Source: an uncultured Burkholderiaceae bacterium
GTDB taxonomy: Bacteria; Pseudomonadota; Gammaproteobacteria; Burkholderiales; Burkholderiaceae
Assembly (NCBI GenBank): GCA_937871985.1
Contig: CALMPB010000039.1
Coordinates: 1 to 45,715, forward strand
Length of the DNA stretch: 45,715 nt
Direction of reading: 5' to 3'
In this document: positions 37,921-45,715 of the stretch, in pieces
How positions within the stretch are numbered: position 1 is the stretch's first letter
How the letters are laid out: each line of letters opens with the position of its first letter
Notes under the pieces: model-generated
Seen by the model: only the letters and a program-made list of their open reading frames with translations
What the model was told of the DNA's origin: nothing
The model's database searches: none
Made by a program: the position numbers and the translations under genes

Positions 37921-38340
37921 ATGATGGTGCTGCCGGGTTCCGTGGCGGGCATAGGCACCGACATCCTCAGGCTGGAACGCATTGTGCGGGCCTATCAGCG
38001 CCAGGGGCCCAGGTTTTCGCAGCGCATCCTGGGCGAGCAGGAGCTCGAGGTGTTTCATCGCCGCCTGGCGCGCGATGCAAGCCGAGGCATGCGCTACCTG
38101 GCTACCCGCTTCGCCGCCAAAGAGGCGTTTTCCAAAGCCATCGGCCTGGGCATACACAGCCCCATGAGCTGGACGTGCATGCAGGTGCTCAATGCCCCCT
38201 CGGGCAAGCCGCAGGTAAGCCTGAACGGGCCTTTGGCGCCGTGGTACGCTGAACGCTTTGGCGCGGCGCATGTTTCGCTCAGCGACGAAAGTGATATCGT
38301 GATGGCTTTCGTGGTGGTCGAGGCGCGTTCTCCGGTGTAA
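37921..38340 (+). CDS. acpS: Holo-[acyl-carrier-protein] synthase
   Basis: A 139-residue phosphopantetheinyl transferase that activates acyl carrier protein. Metal-binding Asp14 is in '[13 protein letters not shown]', and Lys67/Glu68 are in '[17 protein letters not shown]'. '[16 protein letters not shown]' closes the fold. Length fits the AcpS family (about 125-140). GGAGG five bases before the ATG is a strong site. nagZ follows after about 120 bp; acpS-nagZ order is common in this family of bacteria. Confidence 0.95.
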   Translation: MMVLPGSVAGIGTDILRLERIVRAYQRQGPRFSQRILGEQELEVFHRRLARDASRGMRYLATRFAAKEAFSKAIGLGIHSPMSWTCMQVLNAPSGKPQVSLNGPLAPWYAERFGAAHVSLSDESDIVMAFVVVEARSPV

Positions 38341-38459
38341 GTGGCGCAAACGGCCGGTTTCACGCGGCGCTCCGCTCGCCCGCACGGTTTTTTCGGAGCG
38401 GGCGCGGGCTGCGCACAGGGTCGAATCTGAATCTATAAACAGGATGGACGAGAGTAGTT

Positions 38460-39518
38460 ATGACAGTTGACGCATTGCGCGCCGGCCAGCCTCCCGGGCC
38501 GGTCATGGTCGATATCGAAGGCACGGAGCTCACCGCCCACGAAAAAGAACGCTTGCGCCATCCCCTGGTGGGAGGCGTCATTTTGTTCGCCCGCAATTTC
38601 GCAAACCGCGAACAGCTTACCGCGCTGTGCCAAGCCATTCACGCCGAGCGCGACGAGCCGCTGCTCATCGCCGTCGACCACGAAGGCGGGCGCGTCCAGC
38701 GTTTTCGCACCGACGGTTTTACGCCGATACCGGCCATGAGCCTGTTCGGTGAAATCTGGATGGACGACTCCCTGGCCGCCATGCGGCTGGCCACCGAAAC
38801 CGGTTATGTGCTGGGCGCCGAACTGCGCGCCTGCGGCGTCGACCTCAGCTTCGCGCCGGTGCTCGACCTGGACTACGGCGTCAGCAAAGTCATCGGCAAC
38901 CGCTCGTTCCACCGCGAGCCCCAGGTCGTGGCCATGCTGGCGCGCGGCGTCATCCAGGGGCTGATGCTGGCGGGCATGGCGTCCTGCGGCAAGCACTTTC
39001 CCGGCCACGGCGCCGTCGAGGCCGATTCGCATCACGAGATTCCCGTCGATACGCGCGAGTTCGAAGCCATCATGCAAGAAGACGCCGCCCCTTACGGCTG
39101 GCTGGGCGACATGGTGCTGCCGTCGATCATGCCGGCGCACGTCATCTACTCCAGCGTCGATCCCAATCCGGCGGGGTTCTCGAAGTTCTGGATACAGGAA
39201 GTGCTGCGCGACAAGCTGATGTACGACGGCGTGGTGTTTTCCGACGACCTGACCATGGAAGGCGCAACCGTGGCGGGCGACATTCTGGCCCGCGCGCAGG
39301 CCGCCCTGGGCGCCGGCTGCGACATGGTGCTGGTGTGCAACCGCCCCGACCTGGCCGACGACCTGCTGGCGCGGCTGCAATTCGTTTTGCGGCCCGAGTC
39401 GGTGAACCGGATACGCCGCCTCATGCCGCGCCAGCCGGCTCCCGATTGGGCCGCCCTGCAAAGCCTTGAGCGTTACCAGTATGCCCGACAGCTTCAATCT
39501 CAAATCGTTTCTGGCTGA
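38460..39518 (+). CDS. nagZ: Beta-N-acetylhexosaminidase NagZ
   Basis: A 352-residue cytoplasmic GH3 enzyme of peptidoglycan recycling that removes GlcNAc from GlcNAc-anhydroMurNAc peptides. It shows '[12 protein letters not shown]' (71-82), the substrate loop 'KHFPGHG' at 178-184 with Asp189 and His191 ('EADSHHEIP'), and the nucleophile Asp262 in '[11 protein letters not shown]'. It works on products of lytic transglycosylases such as the MltB encoded in this window. uvrC begins inside its last 38 bases. Confidence 0.96.
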   Translation: MTVDALRAGQPPGPVMVDIEGTELTAHEKERLRHPLVGGVILFARNFANREQLTALCQAIHAERDEPLLIAVDHEGGRVQRFRTDGFTPIPAMSLFGEIWMDDSLAAMRLATETGYVLGAELRACGVDLSFAPVLDLDYGVSKVIGNRSFHREPQVVAMLARGVIQGLMLAGMASCGKHFPGHGAVEADSHHEIPVDTREFEAIMQEDAAPYGWLGDMVLPSIMPAHVIYSSVDPNPAGFSKFWIQEVLRDKLMYDGVVFSDDLTMEGATVAGDILARAQAALGAGCDMVLVCNRPDLADDLLARLQFVLRPESVNRIRRLMPRQPAPDWAALQSLERYQYARQLQSQIVSG

Positions 39519-41304
39519 TCTTCCGCATCTGCCGGGCGTTTACCGCCATATCGATGCCGAAGGCGAGGTGCTGTACGTCGGCAAGGCCCGCGATCTCAAG
39601 CGGCGGGTTTCGTCGTATTTCCAGAAAACCGGCCACAGCCCGCGCATTACCCATATGGTGGCGCGGGTGGCCCGGGTCGAGGTTACCATTACCCGCTCGG
39701 AAGCCGAGGCGCTGCTGCTGGAAAACAACCTCATCAAAAGCCTGCACCCGCGCTACAACATTCTGTTCCGCGACGACAAGTCCTACCCGTATCTGCAGAT
39801 CACGGGCCATGCTTCGCCGCGCATCGTGTATTACCGGGGCAGCACCAGCGGCAAGGGGCGCTACTTCGGGCCGTTTCCCAATGCCTGGGCGGTGCGCGAA
39901 ACCATACAGATACTGCAGCGTGTGTTTCGTTTGCGCACCTGCGAAGACAGCGTTTTTTCCAACCGCTCCAGGCCCTGTCTGCTCCATCAGATCGGACGCT
40001 GTTCGGCCCCGTGCGTCGGTCTGATTTCCCCTGAAGACTATCAGGCCGACGTCGAGCGGGCCGTGCGTTTTCTGGACGGGCAGGCCAAAGAGGTGCTGGG
40101 CGACATCGAACGGCGTATGAAGCAGGCGTCCGAGGCGCTGCAGTTCGAGCAGGCGGCGGTGCTGCGCGACCAGATGGGCGCCTTGGCTCGCGTCCTGCAG
40201 CAGCAAACCATGGAGCAGATCGGCAACGACGATGTCGACGTCATCGCGGTGGCCTCCAGCGGCGGGCGGGTCTGCGTCAACATGGCCATGGTGCGCGGCG
40301 GCCGCCACCTGGGCGACAAGCCTTTTTTTCCCACGCATGCCAACGGCGACGAGCCGGGCGACGTGCTGGCCGCCTTCATTGCCCAACACTATGTCGACAG
40401 CGCCATGCCGCCCGTGCTCGTTTGTTCGCATTCCCTGCCCGATGCCGGCCTGATGCGGTTGCTGGCCGAGCAAACGGGCGTCAAGGCGCGGGTGCTGACC
40501 AAGCCCCAGGGCGTGCGTAAAAGCTGGCTGGAGCAGGCCCAGAAAAACGCCGAGATCGCCCTGACCCGGGCTCTGACCGAATCGGGGGCGCGGGTCGCGC
40601 GCACGCTGGCCCTGGCCGAAACGCTGGAGCTCGATACCGACGAGGCGGCCCTGGACGCCATGCACATTGAATGCTTCGACATCAGCCATACGGCGGGCGA
40701 GGCCACCCAGGCTTCCTGCGTGGTGTACAAGCATCATGCCATGCAGCCTTCGCTGTACCGGCGCTACAACATCGCCGGCATCACGCCGGGCGACGACTAC
40801 GCCGCCATGCGCCAGGTGCTGACGCGCCGTTTCGGCCGGGTGGCCGACGGCCAGGCGGAAATGCCCACCATTGCGCTGATCGACGGCGGAAAAGGCCAGG
40901 TCGAAGTGGCGCGCCAGGTGTTTGCCGAGCTGGGCCTGGATATGCGCGCGATCGTCGGCGTGGCCAAAGGCGAAGGGCGCCGGGTGGGCCTGGAAACGCT
41001 GGTGTTTGCCGACGAGCGCGAGCCGGTGGCGCTGGGCCTGGAGTCGGCGGCCTTGATGCTGGTGGCCCAGGTGCGCGACGAAGCTCACCGGTTCGCCATC
41101 ACCGGCATGCGCGCCCAGCGGGCCAAGGCGCGTAATGTGTCGCGCCTGGAGCAGATCGAAGGGGTGGGCGCCAAGCGCCGCCAGAAGCTGCTGGCGCGCT
41201 TTGGCGGGTTTTCGGGCGTGGTCGACGCCAGCATCGACGACTTGCGGTCGGTGGACGGAATTTCGGACGAACTGGCCGAACGCATCTATCAGGCGTTGCG
41301 ATAA
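39481..41304 (+). CDS. uvrC: UvrABC system protein C
   Basis: A 607-residue excinuclease subunit making both incisions in nucleotide excision repair. The N-terminal GIY-YIG domain is '[31 protein letters not shown]', seen in parts at about 14-45. A UVR motif ('[17 protein letters not shown]') sits near the middle. Then comes an RNase H-like nuclease ('[20 protein letters not shown]', '[13 protein letters not shown]'), and a C-terminal helix-hairpin-helix ('[19 protein letters not shown]'). The ATG at 39481 overlaps nagZ by 38 bp; a TTG at 39466 is less likely. I see no LexA box before it. Confidence 0.97.
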   Translation: MPDSFNLKSFLADLPHLPGVYRHIDAEGEVLYVGKARDLKRRVSSYFQKTGHSPRITHMVARVARVEVTITRSEAEALLLENNLIKSLHPRYNILFRDDKSYPYLQITGHASPRIVYYRGSTSGKGRYFGPFPNAWAVRETIQILQRVFRLRTCEDSVFSNRSRPCLLHQIGRCSAPCVGLISPEDYQADVERAVRFLDGQAKEVLGDIERRMKQASEALQFEQAAVLRDQMGALARVLQQQTMEQIGNDDVDVIAVASSGGRVCVNMAMVRGGRHLGDKPFFPTHANGDEPGDVLAAFIAQHYVDSAMPPVLVCSHSLPDAGLMRLLAEQTGVKARVLTKPQGVRKSWLEQAQKNAEIALTRALTESGARVARTLALAETLELDTDEAALDAMHIECFDISHTAGEATQASCVVYKHHAMQPSLYRRYNIAGITPGDDYAAMRQVLTRRFGRVADGQAEMPTIALIDGGKGQVEVARQVFAELGLDMRAIVGVAKGEGRRVGLETLVFADEREPVALGLESAALMLVAQVRDEAHRFAITGMRAQRAKARNVSRLEQIEGVGAKRRQKLLARFGGFSGVVDASIDDLRSVDGISDELAERIYQALR

Positions 41305-41318
41305 GGTAGTATTACTCC

Positions 41319-41906
41319 ATGCCTATAAATCTACCCATTGCCTTGACCTGGTTGCGGATCGCCATGATTCCGCTGCTCGTTGCCCTGTTCTACGTTTCGG
41401 GCAGTTGGCTGCCCGCGCCGCTGCGCGACGCCATCGCGGCGCTGGCCTTCATCGTGGCGGCCCTGACCGACTGGTTCGACGGCTGGCTGGCCCGCCGATG
41501 GCATCAGACTTCCTCGTTCGGGGCGTTTCTGGATCCTGTGGCCGACAAGCTCATGGTGTGTGCGGCGCTGCTGGTGCTGCTGGACCTGAACCGGGTGGAT
41601 TCGTTTATTGCGCTGATCATCATCGGCCGCGAAATCACCATTTCCGCCTTGCGCGAGTGGATGGCGAAAATCGGGGCCAGCGGCAGCGTGGCCGTGCATT
41701 GGCTGGGTAAATTCAAGACGGCGGCGCAAATGATCGCCATTCCCTGCTTGTTGTACTGGCGGCCCATATACGGGGTTTCTACCGAAAAGCTGGGCCAATG
41801 GCTGATCATCGTCGCCGCTGTGCTCACCGTATGGTCCATGTGCTATTACCTGCGCCGGGCCTGGCCCGAGATCCGCGACCGTTCGGATCGCCCGGACGGC
41901 CCCTGA
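41319..41906 (+). CDS. pgsA: CDP-diacylglycerol-glycerol-3-phosphate 3-phosphatidyltransferase
   Basis: A 195-residue membrane enzyme making phosphatidylglycerol phosphate. The CDP-alcohol phosphotransferase motif is complete: Asp51, Asp54-Gly55, Ala58-Arg59, Gly68, Asp72, Asp76 ('DWFDGWLARR' and 'GAFLDPVADK'). Multiple membrane segments surround it. It follows uvrC by 14 bp, the common uvrC-pgsA pair. In many related genomes tRNA genes follow pgsA; none are present here. Confidence 0.95.
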   Translation: MPINLPIALTWLRIAMIPLLVALFYVSGSWLPAPLRDAIAALAFIVAALTDWFDGWLARRWHQTSSFGAFLDPVADKLMVCAALLVLLDLNRVDSFIALIIIGREITISALREWMAKIGASGSVAVHWLGKFKTAAQMIAIPCLLYWRPIYGVSTEKLGQWLIIVAAVLTVWSMCYYLRRAWPEIRDRSDRPDGP

Positions 41907-42010
41907 AACGGCTTCGGATTTTGGCGGTATCATTTCGATGCCGGGTTCAGTGCGCTGTTTATGGGAAGGGGCTGTTTGCACGCACTGCCAATTGGCCGGC
42001 CAAACAAGCA

Positions 42011-42056
42011 GCATACTGAATGAAACCAAGCGCATACTGACGCGAATCGCATACTG
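42011..42056. repeat. Three direct copies of GCATACTG upstream of an MFS gene
   Basis: GCATACTG occurs at 42011-42018, 42032-42039 and 42049-42056, spaced 21 and 17 bp, within 90 bp of the transporter start. They could be regulator half-sites or chance; nothing similar is seen elsewhere in the gaps I read. Confidence 0.4.
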
Positions 42057-42094
42057 GGGCCGCCTGCCGCTCCTTTTCTTATCGACCACCTGCC

Positions 42095-43381
42095 ATGACA
42101 GCCACCACCATCGACCAAATTCCTGACAGCCCGGCCATATTGCGGCAGGACTGGAAAATCATCTGCCTGCTGGGTTCCGCGCATTCCTGCTCGCATTTCT
42201 ACCAACTGGTATTCCCAACCCTGTTCCTATCCCTGGCCAACGAATTCGGCTACAACTTTGGTGAACTGGGCCTGCTGGCCTCCATCTTCTACCTGGTTTC
42301 GAGCATAGGCCAGGCGTCGTCGGGGTTCATCGTCGATCGCATCGGGCCTACGCCGGTGTTGCGATTCGGGCTGGCCTGCTTCGTGGTGTCCGCGGTGCTC
42401 ATCGGCATGGCCAGCGGCTATGGCATGCTGGTTGTGGCTGCCCTGGTGGGCGGCGCCGGCAATTCGGTATTCCATCCCGTCGATTACTCCATCATCAACC
42501 ACCGCGTCAGCCCCTTGCGCCTGGGCCACGCCTACAGCACGCACGGCCTTACGGGCAATCTCGGCTGGGCGCTGACGCCGGTTTTCATGACCACCATCAT
42601 TCATCTGGCCAACTGGCGCGTGGCGGTCTTTTGCGCAGGGGGCCTGATTGCGTTCGTGCTGCTGCTGGTCTGGCTGGGCCGCGATCTGCTGGCGGGGCGG
42701 GGAAATATCGCGATCGCCCCCGAAAAAGAAGAGGCGGCAGAGAAGCGAACGGCCTCGCTGGCGGAGCAGTCGGTGGGGCAGACCCTGGTCACGCTGCTCA
42801 AGCAGCCGGCGCTGTGGGGAGCGTTTTTCTTTTTCGTATGCACGTCCATTTCTTTGTCGGCCGTGCAAAACTACACCATCCCCATGCTGGGCGACGTCTA
42901 CGGCATCGACAAGGTGCTGGCGGGAACCACCTTGTCGGGCTATATGGTGGCTTCGGCCGTGGGGATGCTGGCCGGGGGCTTTCTGGTCAGCGCCACGCCC
43001 AAGACCGAGCTCACCGTGGCGGCGTCGCTGATTCTGGCCGGCCTGTTCCTGGTAGTGCTGGCGGCGGGGTTGCTGACGCCTTCCTGGGCCATGGTCCTGG
43101 TGGGCCTGGCCGGGTTCTGCGCCGGCGTGGCCACACCCTCGCGCGATATGCTGATCCGCCGGGTCACGCCCAAAGGGGCGACGGGCACGGTCTACGGCCT
43201 GGTGTATTCGGGCATGGACGTCGGCTCGTCGCTGGGGCCGGTCGGCTTCGGCCTGATGCTGGATGCCGGCCTGAGCCAGGGGCCGTGGGTCGGCGCGGGG
43301 GTGTCGTTCGTGGTGGCGGCGGTGGCGGCGCTCATGGTGGCCCGGGCCGCGGCCAGCCGGGCCAGCCCCGTTCCCGCCTGA
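42095..43381 (+). CDS. MFS transporter, Fsr (fosmidomycin resistance)-like
   Basis: A 428-residue inner-membrane protein with about twelve hydrophobic segments. The opening 'LLGSAHSCSHFYQLVFPTLF' and the first-half 'GGAGNSVFHPVDYSIINHRV' and 'THGLTGNLGWALTP' resemble the Fsr group of drug-efflux MFS proteins. 'ATPSRDMLIRRVTPKGATGTVYGLVYSGMDVGSSLGP' in the second half, seen in parts, also fits. The substrate is unknown. It is a single-gene unit in the gap between pgsA and the convergent queF, with three short direct repeats upstream. Confidence 0.85.
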   Translation: MTATTIDQIPDSPAILRQDWKIICLLGSAHSCSHFYQLVFPTLFLSLANEFGYNFGELGLLASIFYLVSSIGQASSGFIVDRIGPTPVLRFGLACFVVSAVLIGMASGYGMLVVAALVGGAGNSVFHPVDYSIINHRVSPLRLGHAYSTHGLTGNLGWALTPVFMTTIIHLANWRVAVFCAGGLIAFVLLLVWLGRDLLAGRGNIAIAPEKEEAAEKRTASLAEQSVGQTLVTLLKQPALWGAFFFFVCTSISLSAVQNYTIPMLGDVYGIDKVLAGTTLSGYMVASAVGMLAGGFLVSATPKTELTVAASLILAGLFLVVLAAGLLTPSWAMVLVGLAGFCAGVATPSRDMLIRRVTPKGATGTVYGLVYSGMDVGSSLGPVGFGLMLDAGLSQGPWVGAGVSFVVAAVAALMVARAAASRASPVPA

Positions 43382-43494
43382 TCGGCGCCGGCGTTGCCGC
43401 GCACGGCGAAAGCGGTTGGCATTGCCGCCGTATTATCTACGCCATGGTGGCGCTGTTACGTGGCGGACGCAGGCAGGTTCCATGGCTTGCCGGC

Positions 43495-44313
43495 TTACTG
43501 CCGCAGCGTGCGCGTATTGCTGATCGGCGCCGGTTCGCTGCTGCGCCAGGGGTTGATGTCCAGCCCGCCGCGGCGGGTGTAGCGCGCATAGACGCATAGC
43601 GATGCAGGCCGGCAGGCCTGCCAGATATCGCAATATATTTTTTCCACACAATGCTCATGGAATTCGTCGTGTCGGCGCAGTGACACCACGTAGGCCAGCA
43701 GCGCCTCGCGGTCGATGCGCGGGCCGGTGTAGCGGACTTGCAGGCTGCCCCAGTCGGGCTGGCCGGTCACCGGGCAATTGGATTTCAGCAGTTCGGAAAC
43801 CAGGGTTTCCGTGACGATTTCGGGGCTGGCGACGCAGCGCAGCAGTTCGGGGGCCGGCCGGTAGGCGGTGATTTCCACGTCGGCGCCGTCGATGTTCTGG
43901 CCATCCAGGGGGGCGCAGCGCATGGGCTGATCCACCGGCAGGAATTCGGCCTGGATGTCGGCGCCCGCGGCGCGGCTTAGATCGCGCCGCATGATTTGCA
44001 GGACTTCCTCGGCCGAACCGAAACGTTCGTCGTTGAATGAATTCAAATACAGCTTGAACGACTTGGACTCGATGAGGTTGGGGCTGGTGTGGGGAAACAC
44101 AAAGCGCGCCATGGCCACCAGCGGCTTGCCCTTGAGGTTGAGCCACGATATTTCGTAGGCGTTCCAGATATCGGCGCCCGACCAGCCCGGCATGTGCGGC
44201 AGGGTTTGACGGTTGGCGGCGCGCGCTATGGGAAAGAGCAGGCTGGCATCGTATTGTTCAGGGTAGGCCACTTCGTGGCCCAGCGGGGCGTTGGCCAATC
44301 TTGGGTCAAACAT
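43495..44313 (-). CDS. queF: NADPH-dependent 7-cyano-7-deazaguanine reductase
   Basis: A 272-residue enzyme of queuosine synthesis reducing preQ0 to preQ1. The QueF motif 'ESKSFKLYLNSFN' is at 82-94, and catalytic Cys180 and Asp187 lie in 'SNCPVTGQPDWGS'. The 'HEFHE'-like segment reads 'HDEFHEHCVEKI'. Length corresponds to the long, bimodular (YqcD/E. coli-type) form. The start at 44313 faces the isocitrate lyase gene across an AT-rich 311-bp gap. Confidence 0.96.
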   Translation of the reverse strand: MFDPRLANAPLGHEVAYPEQYDASLLFPIARAANRQTLPHMPGWSGADIWNAYEISWLNLKGKPLVAMARFVFPHTSPNLIESKSFKLYLNSFNDERFGSAEEVLQIMRRDLSRAAGADIQAEFLPVDQPMRCAPLDGQNIDGADVEITAYRPAPELLRCVASPEIVTETLVSELLKSNCPVTGQPDWGSLQVRYTGPRIDREALLAYVVSLRRHDEFHEHCVEKIYCDIWQACRPASLCVYARYTRRGGLDINPWRSSEPAPISNTRTLRQ

Positions 44314-44624
44314 GACTTCGGTATCCGGGTCGGCTATCGGTAAACCGGTATTGTACCGCCTGCCTGTTCTGTTTTCCGTATTGTGAAATTTGGATTCTGT
44401 AATGCAAAAAACTTATGTTGCGTTGCGTTGTTTTCATTTTCATAACAGGGAAAAACGTTTTATATAATGAAATAAAATTTGTATTCGTATGATTTATAAG
44501 AAAAATATAATTAGTCTTATATAAGATATAAATGTACTGTGCTGCGCAGCAAAAGCTTAGAATTTTTCCATGGATTTTTGGTTTGTCATCTTCTTCTAAG
44601 TTTTTCCATATCAGGAGCATCAGC
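44314..44624. other. AT-rich divergent region between queF and isocitrate lyase
   Basis: 311 bp with the lowest GC of the window: 32%, 13% and 35% in the three 60-base lines from 44401 to 44580. It holds a 12-bp palindrome TCTTATATAAGA (44515-44526), GCTGCGCAGC (44541-44550), a triple GTTGC repeat (44417-44430), and -10-like TATAAT (44463-44468) and TAGAAT (44558-44563) without good -35 boxes. No open frame or known structured RNA is evident. It probably carries the isocitrate lyase promoter and its control sites. Confidence 0.55.

Positions 44625-45715
<1,091 letters not shown>

Noticed and set aside
41907..42094. tRNA cluster after pgsA, as found in relatives
   Set aside because: No cloverleaf, GTTCGA-type T-loop or CCA end could be found in this gap.
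43382..43494. Terminator between the convergent second MFS gene and queF
   Set aside because: No stem followed by a T-run on either strand.

Overview
The window is a typical chromosomal segment of a GC-rich betaproteobacterium. Gene content and order point to Burkholderiales, family Alcaligenaceae (Bordetella / Achromobacter / Pusillimonas group): gph-ubiG-ompA diverging from gyrA; gyrA-serC-pheA-tyrA-aroA-cmk-rpsA-ihfB-lapAB-rfaE-hldD in one direction; a short OmpA of 193 residues; etfBA beside an acyl-CoA dehydrogenase; and nagZ-uvrC-pgsA. The family assignment is inferred from order and protein sequence, without a database search. I found no tRNA, rRNA, CRISPR array, prophage or insertion sequence with a transposase.

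Layout. 1-1652: an MHS-type MFS transporter. 1750-4081 (minus strand): a small acidic protein, gph, ubiG and ompA. 4503-18144: a long run of plus-strand housekeeping genes, many overlapping by a few bases. It covers gyrase A, serine and aromatic amino acid biosynthesis, CMP kinase, ribosomal protein S1, IHF beta, the LPS-control pair lapA/lapB, and two ADP-heptose genes. 18377-18982: a ComEA-like helix-hairpin-helix protein. 19105-21713 (minus): a 7TMR-DISM sensor kinase and its response regulator. 21893-22798: cysM, which converges on the minus-strand ergothioneine pair egtD-egtB (22884-25145). 25249-27343: the lytic transglycosylase mltB and a class II-like histone-deacetylase-family hydrolase, divergent with only 10 bp between start codons. 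27454-31557: etfB, etfA, a 223-bp nested inverted-repeat element, and an acyl-CoA dehydrogenase. 31747-34203: a 1-Cys peroxiredoxin, a 57-codon membrane-protein gene behind two LexA boxes, rplS, and a CoA-pyrophosphatase-type Nudix hydrolase. 34307-36449 (minus): rsgA and a Ste24-type protease. 36497-41906: orn, a paaG-like isomerase, acpS, nagZ, uvrC, pgsA. 42095-43381: a second MFS transporter. 43495-44313 (minus): queF. 44625-end: isocitrate lyase, cut by the window edge and preceded by a strikingly AT-rich region.

The best candidate for something undescribed is at 32602-32862. Two textbook CTGT-N8-ACAG LexA operators, 32 bp apart, sit just upstream of a well-placed Shine-Dalgarno and an ORF of 57 residues. 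Its product has a basic, proline-rich N-terminus and one C-terminal membrane segment. Its architecture recalls, without visible homology, SOS-induced small membrane proteins such as SidA of Caulobacter or TisB of E. coli. Other points for a second look are the 223-bp palindromic element at 29365-29587, a sharply bounded patch of about 42% GC inside the catalytic core of the deacetylase-family gene, the structured leader of rplS, and the 13% GC tract upstream of isocitrate lyase.
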